DNA of 64,000 nucleotides from Certhia americana. Lineage: Eukaryota; Chordata; Aves; Passeriformes; Certhiidae. The notes beneath the pieces were generated by a model, which was not told the origin of the DNA, did no database searches, and saw only the letters and a list, made by a program, of their open reading frames with translations. A program made the position numbers and the translations under genes. The stretch spans positions 89,510,918 to 89,574,917 of the forward strand of contig CM031858.1 of assembly GCA_018697195.1 (NCBI GenBank). The letters are read 5' to 3'. Shown one piece after another: positions 36,331-47,933 of this stretch; position 1 is the first letter of the stretch, and the number at the start of each line of letters is the position of its first letter.

Positions 36331-39135
36331 TTTAATAAAAAAAAGTGGAAGAAAGCTCTTTCTGACAGGCTGCTAGGACTTCCATTTCCAAAACTCTATT
36401 ACCTTGTATAATAGTATTCAAAAGAATTGAATGCAGGAAATTGTCTATTACTTTTTATTAGTAGAAGCTGTTATGTAGGATACAGCCTACTGCACTGTTT
36501 TTTCTTTGTTCCTTTAATTAACAAGAGCATGAAATCCTTCTATTGGCAAGCACTTTTTCCAAAGCTTCTGTTGCCTTCTGTTTTTACTGAAAAGGTAGGT
36601 ATTTGTTCTTTTCTATTCTCTGAATTTCTTCTTATTTTTTATACTAAAAAAGTAATTTTTTTCAAGTCACTGTAATCTAAAGTCTATCAGTTACCTTAAT
36701 GGGCTCAGGAGAGGATAGAATGCAGATACATTTCCACAGTTGCAGAACATTTTTATAAGAAAGTTATACATTTGAGGAGTGAGATTCAGATTACAACCAT
36801 GTGTAGTCTAGTGCCAGTCTTCTGACCATTTCATTTGCCAGCTGAAATTTGCTACTGTTGCTTAATTTATTATGACAGAAAAAAAGATAAATTGGTACAT
36901 ACCTATTTGATAGATGCATGGTGCTAAGGAAGGTATTCTTTCTTCTCAATCCTTTAGGATTGCCTGTGACAGCATAGGATAGGGCATTATAAATGTCATC
37001 TATCTGGCCATCCTACACAATTCTCTCAAATTTTACTGGGAGTCAAACTAGTAGTCCTGATTCCATGGGGTGTACTTTTACTTACTTCTACATTCATATC
37101 TGTAGTATACCAGAAAGCAGAGATGAGGGTTAGAACTCTCACTTGTTTCATTGATTTTAGTAGCTATTTAAATACATAATTTAGATTCACTGCAATTAGG
37201 TTCATAAAGGTCTGAACTAACTTTATTTAAGAGTAACTTCTATAGCTAAATTGTGACATTGTGTACTGAACAGGATCTTGCCAAGGGCAATGTCTACTAC
37301 AGCTGTCACTGAAACATTTCCTACCATGCTTTCTGTTTTAAGGTGCATTATGAAGAAGAAGACTGAGTCAAATGGCTAACTGCAGGTGTTGTAGAAGCAG
37401 ATGTAACTCTGTAAATGAATTTTATCAACATTTTCTTTACTAAGGCAATTATTTCTTATTATTTTATCAGTATTTATCAGCATCTATCAGTAGCAAATAG
37501 ACCTGAAGAGTGCTGAGATCCTTGGTGGTCTTGAAAAATGTTGACTTTATGTCTTCTCTTGCTAAGAATGAGATTTCTGCCATTCTGGATAGCATTATTG
37601 TTCCAAGCATGTGGTAAGCTTTTTCTGATGGTTTATGAAAAGGATACATTTCATGAGGATGATCAAAAGGTAGTACTTCATGAAGTAGCTGACTACTATG
37701 TTGGGAACGAACCAGCAACAACTATAATCACTGAATAATTTTAATCCTCCCTTTCACAACCATCACGCGTGTTTTATAATTTTTCATATTTGTATTTGAT
37801 ATGCAGTGGGTTTTTTGCACTGTCTGCAATGCTTACCAGCATTCTCCTGCTGCTGCAGTAGGCTTAAACCATAGGAAGATTGTAATTGTGGTCAGGATTA
37901 GATGTCCCGTGTTGGACACCAAGCACCTAAATGAACACAGACCTAAGGTCATAGTCAGGATAGTTTAAATGTATAAACTAGTTATCTAACTCCCTATCTA
38001 CCTAGGCAATAAAGAGATAAGAACTCAAAGAGTGAAGAATGCTTAAAGCTGGATGCTGGCCTACGTGGGACAATGGCACATGGAGTATTCCTGCTCCTGT
38101 AATTTGGGTACCTGAGCTGAGGTTGCATAAGCTGCACCTGGATATTGAACTACTCCAGCCCATCATTTATTTTCTATCTCTACCCTCACCTTTTCAGGTA
38201 AGATGAAAGGTGAACCATTCTTAAGCCTAATGAAGGGTAAAGGGATTTTGCTGGAAAAATGAGAGCTATGGATTTCAACTCCTGCAAGCTGCAGGAGTAT
38301 TTAGGACTTTAGTCCCTTATCTTTTAGCTGAGTGAGTTTTCTGGTACTCTGTTTCTGGAATAAAAATTTATTTTACCATGTATGTGACTGAGCACTGGGC
38401 TAGACTGAATTCATCAATGTTGAAGTGTCTTGAGGGAAGGTCTGTGTGTACATGATGGAACAGTTACATGTGTCTTCAACCATCTCCCGTCCCAGATTAA
38501 GATATGTGTTAGGATTACCTTAGAAAAACGTAATGCATTTGCAAAACTATCTCAGTGCTTAGGTAACACTGTCATCCAAAACGGAGACATGAGTTGACTG
38601 TAGGCGCCCCTGGACATCACGCTGGAGAGTAGGCATTTGTCAGAGATTCCCTGAGTCTTCATCTCAGTTCAGGTGGAGCTCATATGATCTGCATTTTACA
38701 GCACAGCTTAAACCTAAAAAATGTATGCATGTCAATTTCCTGAGTTGGAGCTGGACCTTTCCCGACAATATATCTGACATGTTCAACCACAAATTGCTTT
38801 TCTGACCTTATGTAGGCATGAAAATTCCCTCTATCCTGGCCAAAGCCCTCACTTAAACATATGTAGTTGAGACCCTTTAAAGTCATCTGTCTTCACAGGA
38901 AATAAGCCAGGAAAACAAATGGCAGAATTTAACAAATGAAATCCAGAACTAGTCTACTGTAAAATGTTTTTGTGTGTGCTGTGGTTACAGTTCTCCTCTG
39001 GATTAAAGTAGAATGTCTCATGCGCCTTTAGAGTTGAGCCATGTAGTCTTTTTGGAAATATGTCTCTGGTGGGTATTCACAAACGTTAAGTTTATAATAG
39101 AAAAATTGTTTTACTATAATTTCCAAAGACCCCCA
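36331..39135. other. Non-coding stretch
   Basis: No gene, RNA or mobile element recognised. Short open frames occur but resemble nothing known. Confidence 0.6.
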
Positions 39136-39180
39136 ATAAATTAGGAACATGAATTAAAAAAAAAAAAAAAAAAAAAAAAA
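39136..39180 (+). mobile_element. Poly(A)-tailed 3' end, possible retrocopy
   Basis: AATAAA at 39136-39141 is followed 14 bases later by an uninterrupted run of 25 A (39156-39180). Signal-plus-tail spacing is what a reverse-transcribed, polyadenylated transcript leaves. The 200 bases upstream contain no protein I recognise, so the source would be a 3' UTR or non-coding RNA. No flanking target duplication was found, and a chance A run downstream of AATAAA cannot be excluded. Confidence 0.4.
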
Positions 39181-39822
39181 GGCAATGCTTGTAGGTCCTG
39201 ATTCTCCAGACGGTCTAGTTGGAACTAAGGAATACAAAGGTTATGTTTTCTGCTGGGTGCTCCTCTCATTTCTCCTGCTGTGTTACTGTGCTTTCCAGTT
39301 TGCACATCTCTGCCCAACTCTTATGAATTTTAGTTCCACTTTCCGGGCCCACTTGATCTACCCCTTCCTCCCTGGAGTCAGCTCTTCATTTGCTGCTTTT
39401 AGTCTGATGTTTTTGTTCTCCTGCAATTTCTTGACTCCCCAAGCTCTGTTCTGTTTTAATTACAGGGATATTCTCTCCTGAAACCTGAAGGTTATGGAGT
39501 TCTGTCCTAGCTGGTGATTGTTTCAAGGTCTACCGAGAAATTAAATTTTTTCTTTTCTTTTTAATAAGCTTTACTTTTCCATATCTAGCTGTCAGTATGC
39601 TTTGAAAAACTTGAAGTAATTCATATAACTTAAAAAACTAAACATTTTGTAAAAATGTTATTTTTATCTAAGAAAACTTAGTTTTGCATTCTAGCCCTTA
39701 ATAGGTCTAAATATTTCTGTAGTTATAATTAAATGTATCTGATGAAACAAATATATATACAGAAATTTTGATAACTAACTGTTATATTTGTATCTTTGTA
39801 CCCCATTTTATGCTTTTTCCAT

Positions 39823-39922
39823 TATAACAAAATAATACTGTTCCAACAATATAGTAAAATAATAAATTATAAATAATAAATTGAAATTAAAAAAAATAAT
39901 AAATAATTTTTTAAAAAATTGC
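39823..39922. repeat. (AATAAAT)n-like AT low-complexity tract
   Basis: Nearly pure A and T, with repeated AATAATAAAT words and A runs. A potential DNA-unwinding or matrix-attachment type sequence by composition only. Confidence 0.75.
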
Positions 39923-40390
39923 CAAAATAGAAAATACCTGACTGTTATAAAGGCAAGCTGATCTGATGATACTCTGATGATATCTACTCACCTTATTGTT
40001 TGTTTAGATGTCTTGGTATTCCTGTATTTTTCAGTACAGGATGATATATTGTCTTTTGAGGGTAATACTATCTACAAAATATGTTGGCCTTTTCTCAAAA
40101 TTTGACTTTTGGAAAAAGTTTTGAAATGTGTTGATCTTATATAAGCAGGGAGCAGGAAAGAACAGGATTTGGGCATTGTTTTACACCTTAGCACAGTGCA
40201 CTAGTCTTCATGTCAATTAGGATAGTTTATACTGTGTTGTTTTTGGAGGTTATAAGGCTCCAATTGTTGGTCCCCCATTTCACCATTATGTTAACCTAAG
40301 TCATTCTTCATTGCACATGCAGGTTTGGCAAACAGGCTGTGTGGTCAAAAAGATTTATCAGAGAAAGCTTATACAGAAATGTACTTTATT

Positions 40391-40424
40391 TTGTGACATG
40401 CTGTTATCTTGTGACATGCTGTTA
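40391..40424. repeat. 18-bp tandem duplication
   Basis: TTGTGACATGCTGTTATC (40391-40408) is followed directly by TTGTGACATGCTGTTA (40409-40424). The copies are identical over their shared length, so the event is probably recent. Confidence 0.88.
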
Positions 40425-42049
40425 GTGCCTTATAAAGTGCACCTGTACCTCCAGGTACAGATCTGCTGTTTAATGTGTGTTCTGCAATTGATGAGGTTTA
40501 CACAAAACTTCATGCTGTCCAAACATGAATGGACCTAAAGAAAAACTTAGAATTAATTTGAGCCTGTGGATCGAAATCTGAGACTGTGAACTGCGGCTCA
40601 TCTGCCGAATGTTTGCTCCCAGGCATCTTGGCTCCTTTTACTCAATCAGAATTGTCCCAGGCTTGATCAATAAGAGCAGTTTAAGCCATCTGGAAGCAAG
40701 AAAGTAGATCTTCTATCAAATTCTGAATCCTTTACAAATCTGACTTTAGGAAGTGTTTGAAGTTGGTACTTGATAGTGACTTCTGGGATGAGACTCTTCT
40801 GAAAACACAGGGAAAGCTAATTACTTTATTGGCATTTGGCTGGAGAAGCTCACAGTTAGCAAAGCAGTTTCTGAACATGCTCAGGCTATTAGAAGGTGGG
40901 ATTGGAAGCCCTTCACTGCCTATGGGGCTATCTCCAGAAACAGGCAAAGCAAGGAGTTGTGTAGAGCAGCAACATGACTGCACCTGGGTTGGTTGCTGTT
41001 GCTGCTGCTACAGAAAGGATGAGTGTGATGGGGCAGGCTCTGCTTCTAGATGGGATTCATACCCAGTAAGTGATGAAATGACATATATTAACGTAGACAG
41101 AAGAGGATCTGTGAGCTCTCCAGTGTCCTACTCAGTCTGGTGCCACTCCTCATCCCTGCATCCTTACCCATGGCAAGGATGTCTTGCACCCATGGTAGTT
41201 TACAGAAGGCAAAATTAAATTTTGCTGACGTTTCTGAGAAGTCTGAGCAGCTCTGGCTGCCTGAAAGACTTCAAATCTTCTACAACTCTGCCTGCAGAGG
41301 GGCTGAACAGGACTTTTCTCCCTTCCTACTAAAACCGCCCTGCTGTGTGTAGAGTAGTTTGAGAGAAACATTTTACAGCCTAGTGGTTACAGTATTCACC
41401 TGGGAGGGGAAGATGGGGGATCCATTTGTTATGCAAAGGTCTGTTTATTAAGTGGCCAAAGGAAACAAAAAAACAAAGAAGGAAAGAGGAGATAAAAGGG
41501 AAGAGATAATAACAGCGGAAGAGGTCATAATGAAAGGAGAATTAGATTCAGCAAATTCTGTTGAAATGGTTAGTTTTCGATAATTCACTGTGAAAAGGAG
41601 GATTTAAAGAGATTTTGATGGCAAACCCAGTCCCTTCCTGTTTTCCACCATCGTCACAAATTTCTTATAAAGACAATTGGTCTTAAATATGCATTCTTCC
41701 TTCTCTAAGCTGCTCCAGATGGAAAATGGCAGAGTTTAGAGTGGAGCTGGATCAATAATCTTCCTAAATAACAGAACACCTAGCCAGGGAGCCATATTTT
41801 TTAAGGTTTCCTATGAGTCATTGAAGCTGCCCAGTATTAGAATGCGTTTCATGGATTTAGTGGGAAGTTCAGTTAAAACACCAGTGTGTCTGAGTTGTTG
41901 TTAACTTGGGGTAAAAGCATTGTGGCAGCAGTGGAACTGTCTGTTGTTACTGTCTTAGCATTTGAAATGTACCTATCTATAATTAACAAATATCTTGTTT
42001 ATGACATATTAATTTCTACTATGTTGAGATTATTTAAATTATTTTAAGC

Positions 42050-42480
42050 AGCACCCAAGCAAATAATTAAAAATTTTAAATCAATTGCAACACGTGTAAC
42101 GTCTATATTAGATGACTTTGACTTGGTAAGACTAATGCCAAAATGATCAATAATGGCATGACTAAAGGACATTTATCCTACCGTTCCACATATGGAGAGA
42201 TCTGCAAGCACCACAAAATAAACTGCTTGCCACTTTATCTGCTGGTGCTGTTAAGGGGGACTGCATGAAACTGGATCTGTCCCTTGGCAGTGATCCCAGT
42301 TAAGTAGGCATGTCATTTATCAATGTGCCAATAACATAATTTCTGTGATATTTTTTCCTCCATGAATTTTGCATTGATAGAAGACTTCTTCAGCCAATAA
42401 TCTTGCTTATTATATCATACAATGGAATTGCCTCTGCTTTATTCTCCACTTCTTTCCTTGTGGAAACAGCTGGGAATACT
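42050..42480. promoter_or_regulatory. Candidate conserved non-coding element
   Basis: Low-repeat sequence with CAAATAATTAAAAATTTTAAATCA at its edge, CAACACGTGTAACG (a CACGTG E-box palindrome with two CpGs, near 42090), CACATATGG E-box, and TTTATCTGCTGGTG at 42234-42247 shared with the 36.2-kb element. CAATAATCTTGC words follow to about 42410. No open frame worth calling. Developmental-enhancer texture, not proved by conservation. Confidence 0.45.
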
Positions 42481-42619
42481 AGAACAGATCAATGAAGAAT
42501 TAACCATTTGCTTGGCTTTTTTTAAGGGAAAAATACTAAGTATATATTATCTACACTGAAATTAGCAAATTCCTGTTTTTGTCTAATTTCTGTTTAGCAG
42601 AGACAGTTTTGTGATGTAT
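42481..42619. other. Spacer between two CNE-like islands
   Basis: AT-rich sequence without recognised features. Confidence 0.5.
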
Positions 42620-42800
42620 TAGGAGTAGAAACGCCTAACGCGCTGTAACGCCTGGTGCGCAGCTGGACTCAAGCTTCCTTAAACATAAATGTGAGATCTT
42701 TGTTTCAGCTTTGACCAGCAGATGGGCCTGAGTTTACAAAGTTAAGTCAGTTTAGATTCCATATTCTTATTTGATACTCGATTGCTAATTATTATCAATT
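42620..42800. promoter_or_regulatory. Candidate conserved non-coding element with CpG cluster
   Basis: AACGCCT is repeated twice within GAAACGCCTAACGCGCTGTAACGCC, giving five CpGs in about 30 bases followed by GGTGCGCAGCTGG (CAGCTG E-box). CTTTGACC, CCAGCAGATGGGC (one mismatch to a CTCF core) and GCTAATTATTATCAATTAAAG with homeodomain cores follow. CpG density this high is exceptional for the window. Confidence 0.42.
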
Positions 42801-43446
42801 AAAGATAGGAGCTTTATGGAACTTGATTTAGACCTACAGGTTTGGAGTTTCTTTCCATATCGTTTTCTGTAGTGGAGATGGTTTTTACCACCTTTTTTAA
42901 AAGCATGCTGCTTTTTCTCATTCCACTTTTTTCACTGAAGCTGCTTAAGAAAATGAGATACAACAAATCCATTTAGGATTATGTTGGAAAAGCATCTCTG
43001 CTTTTAATATTAACCAGATTTTTACTGCTAAGTTTTGCTGGCAAATCTCTGAAAGTTTCAGCTTGCAACTTATCCGGATCATTTAAATCTACAACACTGG
43101 CTTTGCAGTCTTGCAAGAACATCTGTTTTGATTTCCAAAGCTATCTTTTTTAGTCCTAGAACACTCTTTAGTGTTGTAGGAAATTTTTTTCAGAATCTTC
43201 AAGGGCCTTAGTTTTAGCTCCAAAACATAATGAAAATCAGGATGGAGTACCTCAGTGTAATGTTTCTTGTGCTGGTAATTTCACTGAATATATTCAGTGT
43301 AAACGGACAAAAACCCAGCTGGATGTCCATGTCACACTTTCTTTTCTCTTACTTTAGTGCAACCTGGCAATTCAGTACCATTGTGTGCTAGGTACAATAA
43401 CAATACAATAAAAGTATTGTGCTGTAATTGAGGCATAGTTTGTGTG
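42801..43446. other. Non-coding stretch
   Basis: No gene or transposon recognised. 43020-43130 is non-repetitive but without distinctive motifs. Confidence 0.55.

Positions 43447-43503
<57 letters not shown>
43447..43503. repeat. (TATC)n microsatellite, about 14 units
   Basis: Uninterrupted TATC tetramer repeat of roughly 57 bases. Pure arrays of this length are usually polymorphic in populations. Confidence 0.97.
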
Positions 43504-43505
<2 letters not shown>

Positions 43506-45559
43506 ATATTTATTAATTAATGACTAGTAATGACTATTAATATGTCTAGTAACGATCTGTTTCTTTTCTTTGATGGTAAATGCAAGTATTTAGTGGGGGA
43601 AGTATTGGTCTGAGTCCAAATTTAAAAAAATTATTTTGGCATTTTCAAAATTAAATGCCTGAGAAATGCTGATGTATTGCAGCCAGACAGTGACTATCAT
43701 GTAGAGAAAGGTCCAGTTACACATCTGTTCCTTAAATTAATTCAGCATTCTAAATGCAAGAATGAATAACGGTATTGTGTACACCTGCAAATGGAAATCA
43801 AAACAGATTATGATTTTGATAACTCTGCTTATCACTAAAACTTGGAACAAGTGCTCCAACTGGAAAAATAGCTCACTGGCTGCTAACTTGTGTCCTCAAA
43901 GGCTTCACAGCTTAGCAAAAAAATATTGATTGCTTGGCATTCAAAATGAGTTCCAAATAACTATTACTTAATCATGCTTTTTTTTTATTCCTGATAATTT
44001 AGATACATTAATTTCTTAGTTCATGTATGCATAGATGTCATCACTCTACTGGCTAAAACCTTTATCCGCTGACACACATCTCATGTGTATTAACACAAAT
44101 ACCATACTATTGTTAATAGGATTGTATCCCAGCCTTCTATCAAATTGTTTACTAACATAAATCTGTCACATTTTGTATATGCATTCCAACCTAAAAATAA
44201 TTATGCCTTTATTCCATAGTTTATACCAGCCTGAAGTGTAATGCCCTATATCACAAATGTATTTCTGGGTAAAGAACAAGTTATTATATGCATTGTTTCA
44301 CTTGTACATTTTTTAACAGAACTTTACTTAAATTCTAATGGAATTTGTCTTGTCATACTTGCACTGTAACATACTTGGAATATATTTTCTTTTTTTTTAG
44401 TGCAACTCATGGAAAATAAATGCTTTATTGAATTCCTTCTAGATGTTTTTCTCCTTTATTTTTATGGCTAGGTCAATTTTTAAACAAAAATACGATTTTG
44501 AAAACAAAAGTTGAATCAATTTTTTTAACCCCCAAAGAATGGAAGAAACCCTTTTTTGTCACACTTGGAGGTCAATATATTAAAAATGTTGGCATAAGAT
44601 AAAATTATATTTTAAAAGATCTCCTTTCTCCCTTTTTAAACAGTATTTACCAAATTTTCCTAGAACTTGTGAATAGCTTTATCCCTGGGAATTTTTTCTG
44701 TGGAAAAAATATATGTATCTATGTTTTAATATTTTCCCAGTTCTAATTCCAAAAGTCCGCATGAAATAGAAATTCTTTTTACTTAATATTAGATCTTAAA
44801 AATGGTATTAGGAGTTGATGATTTTGTAAATTATGATAGACATTAACCTTTCTTTAATATAAAGCATCCATGCAACAATTTGATAGTTTTCAAATATATT
44901 CATAAACTGTAATTATCTACTGACATATTTGAAAGGAGTATTCATTATTTGTGACATCATGTATTTGTTATTTCCTACTCATAGCACTCATAGTATCTTC
45001 ATTTAAGTCACAAGAAATCATTGTCCAATTTCCACCTTCTTGTCAGCAAAAAAAAAAAATGAAACAGGTTAATGAAATGCAAGTAAGGAATGTTAATTCT
45101 TTTTAGTTGAAAGCACAAAATTTCCACAATGTGCATGAAAACTTGTTGAATGATTGCAAAAATATCCCAGTCTTCTCTGCTTTGGATGGATTCTGCATTG
45201 TAATTATTCCACTACTTTCTAGCTGGTTTATCAGTTTATGATAGTTCTGTAGATTTTATAATGCACCTTATAAATCCTTGTTAATATGAGGTGGGAAAAA
45301 ATGTGTTCAAAATCATTTAGGTAGATCACTGACCACTCCGTAATTCTATCTACTTCCATGAGCCTTTAATTGTGCTCTGCTGCTCATGTATTTAAATGTC
45401 TCACCCTATGTCTCTTTTATTGAGGCTAGTGTTTATTTGTATGACTAACTGCAAGGGTGGATGGGTAAAATGAAAAAGAAAGGTGGGATCATGTTTTTCT
45501 CTTCTGTCTCTCTCTTTCTCTCTCTCACTCTCCCCCTCTTTTCTAAACAAGCTAAGAGT
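43504..45559. other. Non-coding stretch
   Basis: No gene recognised. Includes a polypyrimidine tract at 45495-45543. Several AT-rich patches with ATTTA words are ordinary. Confidence 0.6.
45495..45543. repeat. (CT)n-rich polypyrimidine tract
   Basis: TCTCTCTC runs with a CCCCC insert, nearly all pyrimidine on this strand. It lies directly upstream of the CNE-like block that begins near 45560. Confidence 0.85.
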
Positions 45560-46030
45560 TTTTATAATTCATCACCTGGCTGACAGATGAGTTCTGCTGG
45601 AGAATATTAGAAAATGTCTCAAATCTCATATATATGCTAATGGTATGCTGAGACTGGTTGGTGGTATGCCGGAGTTTTTAATCTGTCTCGACCAGTGTGG
45701 AAAGTGGAGGAGACAAGTCATTGCACTCGACAATTTATGATCAAACAACTGAATTGTAAAGGAAGAAGGACATGCAGAAAAGGAGAGTAATTTTCTGATT
45801 TAACAGCGTTGTTACTACAAATAAAGAAATCTTGATTTTGACTGCACTCGACATTAAATGAGTTTCCTCTGCCCTGCTCTGAATTTTTCATTTTCAGATT
45901 TGTATAAAGCGCCCTGCTTAGATACAAGTGACAGATAAGGAGACGATTGCATATGGAAATCAAATGTGTATAATAAAGCCATCTTCTGTTTATTAAATAA
46001 ACACATGTAGATGACTTCCGTGGAGAATGC
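45560..46030. promoter_or_regulatory. Candidate conserved non-coding element
   Basis: Contains ACCTGGCTGACAGATGAG (E-box-like word plus TGACAG, the TALE/MEIS core) near 45574-45591, and AATCTGTCTCGACC near 45680. CACTCGACA occurs twice (about 45725 and 45846). ACAAGTGACAGATAAGG near 45927 has another TGACAG beside a GATA word, and GCATATGGAAATC follows. Repeated TALE-type cores, CpG retention and the absence of simple repeats are enhancer-like. A 104-codon minus-strand frame overlaps but has no recognisable similarity. Confidence 0.48.
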
Positions 46031-46719
46031 ACTGATAATTCTTCATTGTGTTCTACTTTTTTTGCAAGTCACAAAGAATCTTATTTAACAACCATGAATG
46101 ACTAGATGCAAGTTTTTTCTGTTTATTACCTTATAACAAACCAGGCAATCTAATATATGGCATTTATAAACATTTTATTTTGATTCTTTAGTCCAAATTT
46201 TAGCTGTAGCAATACAATACATTAGTGTTCGTGCTATTAGAGTTCTGGAAGTCCATGAATGCATTAGTTTTCCTGAATATTATTTTTTCATGATAGAAAT
46301 TGTAAAGATTAGAAAGATAATACATGCATTATTGTAAAATGAAATTCCAGGAGAAGAGGAGTACAGCATACAGCACTTCAGTCTCCAGATTAAAAAAAAA
46401 CTTATAGCATCAAAACTAAGAAAAGACTATGGGGCCTGAAGTCAGCATAATGATTTCTGATCCAGGGGCTTAATGGTCTCAATTTCAGATGTAAACCACT
46501 GAAAGTTCATCGAGGGTTGTGTTTCCAGTCCTATTTCTCACTCTCAGTTCTTTTTGCAGACATGGCCTTCCTATAAATTATTATAATCTATTACAGTATT
46601 AAGTAACATCTTGAATACTGGCATTTTTTTTCCAGAAAAGATTTTTTTGTTGCAACCAAAATGTTTCTAGAAATTTTAAAATAAAGTTTTCACCTTCTTT
46701 TTTTCACCTTCTATCTCTG
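46031..46719. other. Non-coding stretch
   Basis: No gene or mobile element recognised. Confidence 0.6.
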
Positions 46720-46950
46720 CAGAGTTAAGTTCAAATTTAAAATTTCATTTGCGTTTTTATTTTGAGAATAAAAAGAGGCGAGTGAGGTAATCAGTAATGT
46801 TTAGATGCAAATGAATTATTTAGTGAAAATTACTGGCTACATCAGAGGACATCTAAGTACCTCACCCTGCCTGGACAGAAAGGGTCATTATATTGTTTTA
46901 AATCCTCCCCTGTATTTACCAATATATGCAGCTTCATTAGGAAGGTTTTA
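46720..46950. promoter_or_regulatory. Candidate conserved non-coding element (weak)
   Basis: Contains AAAGAGGCGAGTGAGG, GGTAATCAGTAATG, ATGCAAATGAATTATT (octamer ATGCAAAT at about 46806 next to a homeodomain-like AATTATT) and CCTGCCTGGACAG. The motif mix and low repeat content are suggestive only. Confidence 0.3.
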
Positions 46951-47338
46951 GACTCTTGTTATATTTTTCTGAAATGATCAGCAGCATAGCCCTGTCCATT
47001 TTTCATGCTTGAAATTTGTTTTTGTGTTTTAGTTTTGAAAAAGAAGAAACTCCACCTAACTCATAGCCCAGAAGCAAAGCATGCCCACATTCTTCCAGGT
47101 TTACTGCTGGATGAGTGAGTTTCAGATTCTGGTTCAGACTTCCAAAGCACCAGGCAGCTTCTCTGCCTGGGGTAACTGTAATGTGAGCTTTGGCATAAGT
47201 GCATCAGAAAATCCACATGAATTTCTTACTATGATTGGAAGTGATTGCTGTGCATGGAAGTGCACAACCAGTTCAAACAAGACTAGATAAGCTGTGTTGC
47301 AATGCCATATGGCTTAGTTTAAAAAGCACAAAGAGGAA

Positions 47339-47364
47339 GCCTTTGATCATGGCCTTTGATCAGA
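47339..47364 (+). promoter_or_regulatory. Twin TCF/LEF-like sites in a 13-bp tandem duplication
   Basis: GCCTTTGATCATG is followed by GCCTTTGATCAG, each containing CCTTTGATC, a match to the TCF/LEF core (reverse GATCAAAGG). Thirteen-base spacing places both on nearly the same helix face. It may be a simple duplication with no role. Confidence 0.5.
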
Positions 47365-47879
47365 GTTAACCCTAAATGAAGTGGTGGGCTAATGTAGGTA
47401 AGAAGGTGTCAGAATCAAAGCAACTAGAGGCTGGTATGAGTCTAGTAAAAGAATTTTGGGGAGGACACTGGTATGCAGATGGCTTGTTCAATTTTAAGAC
47501 TAAGGTAAGGAAGAAAAAAATGTAGCCGCTTGGGCACCAGTGGAGAAGACCAAAATATGGCAGAAACCATGAAGATGACTGGATGCAGAATCTGTAAGTG
47601 TATGTTATCCTTCAGTGAGTTTCTGACAGAATTTACATATGCATGAAGGGTCATCTCATAATGTTCAGGTAAAAAAAATTGTGAGACTGAAATACAGCTA
47701 GAAATGAGGGTAGAATACAGAAATGCATTTGAATATGACAGATAAGATGAAAGGAAAGAGCATGAACATAACTGTAGTTGCAGATGGGTTGATTGGCAGA
47801 TCCCCAGATGAAAAGGAGACCTCTAGAAATATATTAAAATGAAGACAAGGCAGAGGAAAATACCAGAATGTGAAGGAAA

Positions 47880-47933
47880 TCTGTGGAAGGAGTTTGCTCT
47901 GTGGAAAGAGTTTGTTCTATGAAAGGAGTGATG
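47880..47933. repeat. Three copies of an 18-bp tandem repeat
   Basis: TCTGTGGAAGGAGTTTGC, TCTGTGGAAAGAGTTTGT and TCTATGAAAGGAGTGATG run head to tail, diverging progressively. On the minus strand the in-frame translation shows a repeated NSFHR unit, but the frame is not a recognisable gene. The repeat is a minisatellite seed. Confidence 0.88.

Larger units (their letters stand above)
39181..42049. other. Non-coding stretch
   Basis: No gene recognised. Contains AT-rich low-complexity DNA (39823-39922) and an 18-bp tandem duplication (40391-40424). A GC-richer patch at 40980-41340 produces overlapping open frames on both strands without recognisable product. Confidence 0.55.

Noticed and set aside
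40757..41218. 153-codon plus-strand frame
   Set aside because: Starts with TTG, contains a cysteine run from a TGC-repeat patch, and overlaps frames on the other strand in a GC-richer patch. A chance frame is the simpler view.
43447..43503. Regular repeat that could suggest a CRISPR-like array
   Set aside because: Pure 4-bp microsatellite without spacers, in a eukaryotic genome.
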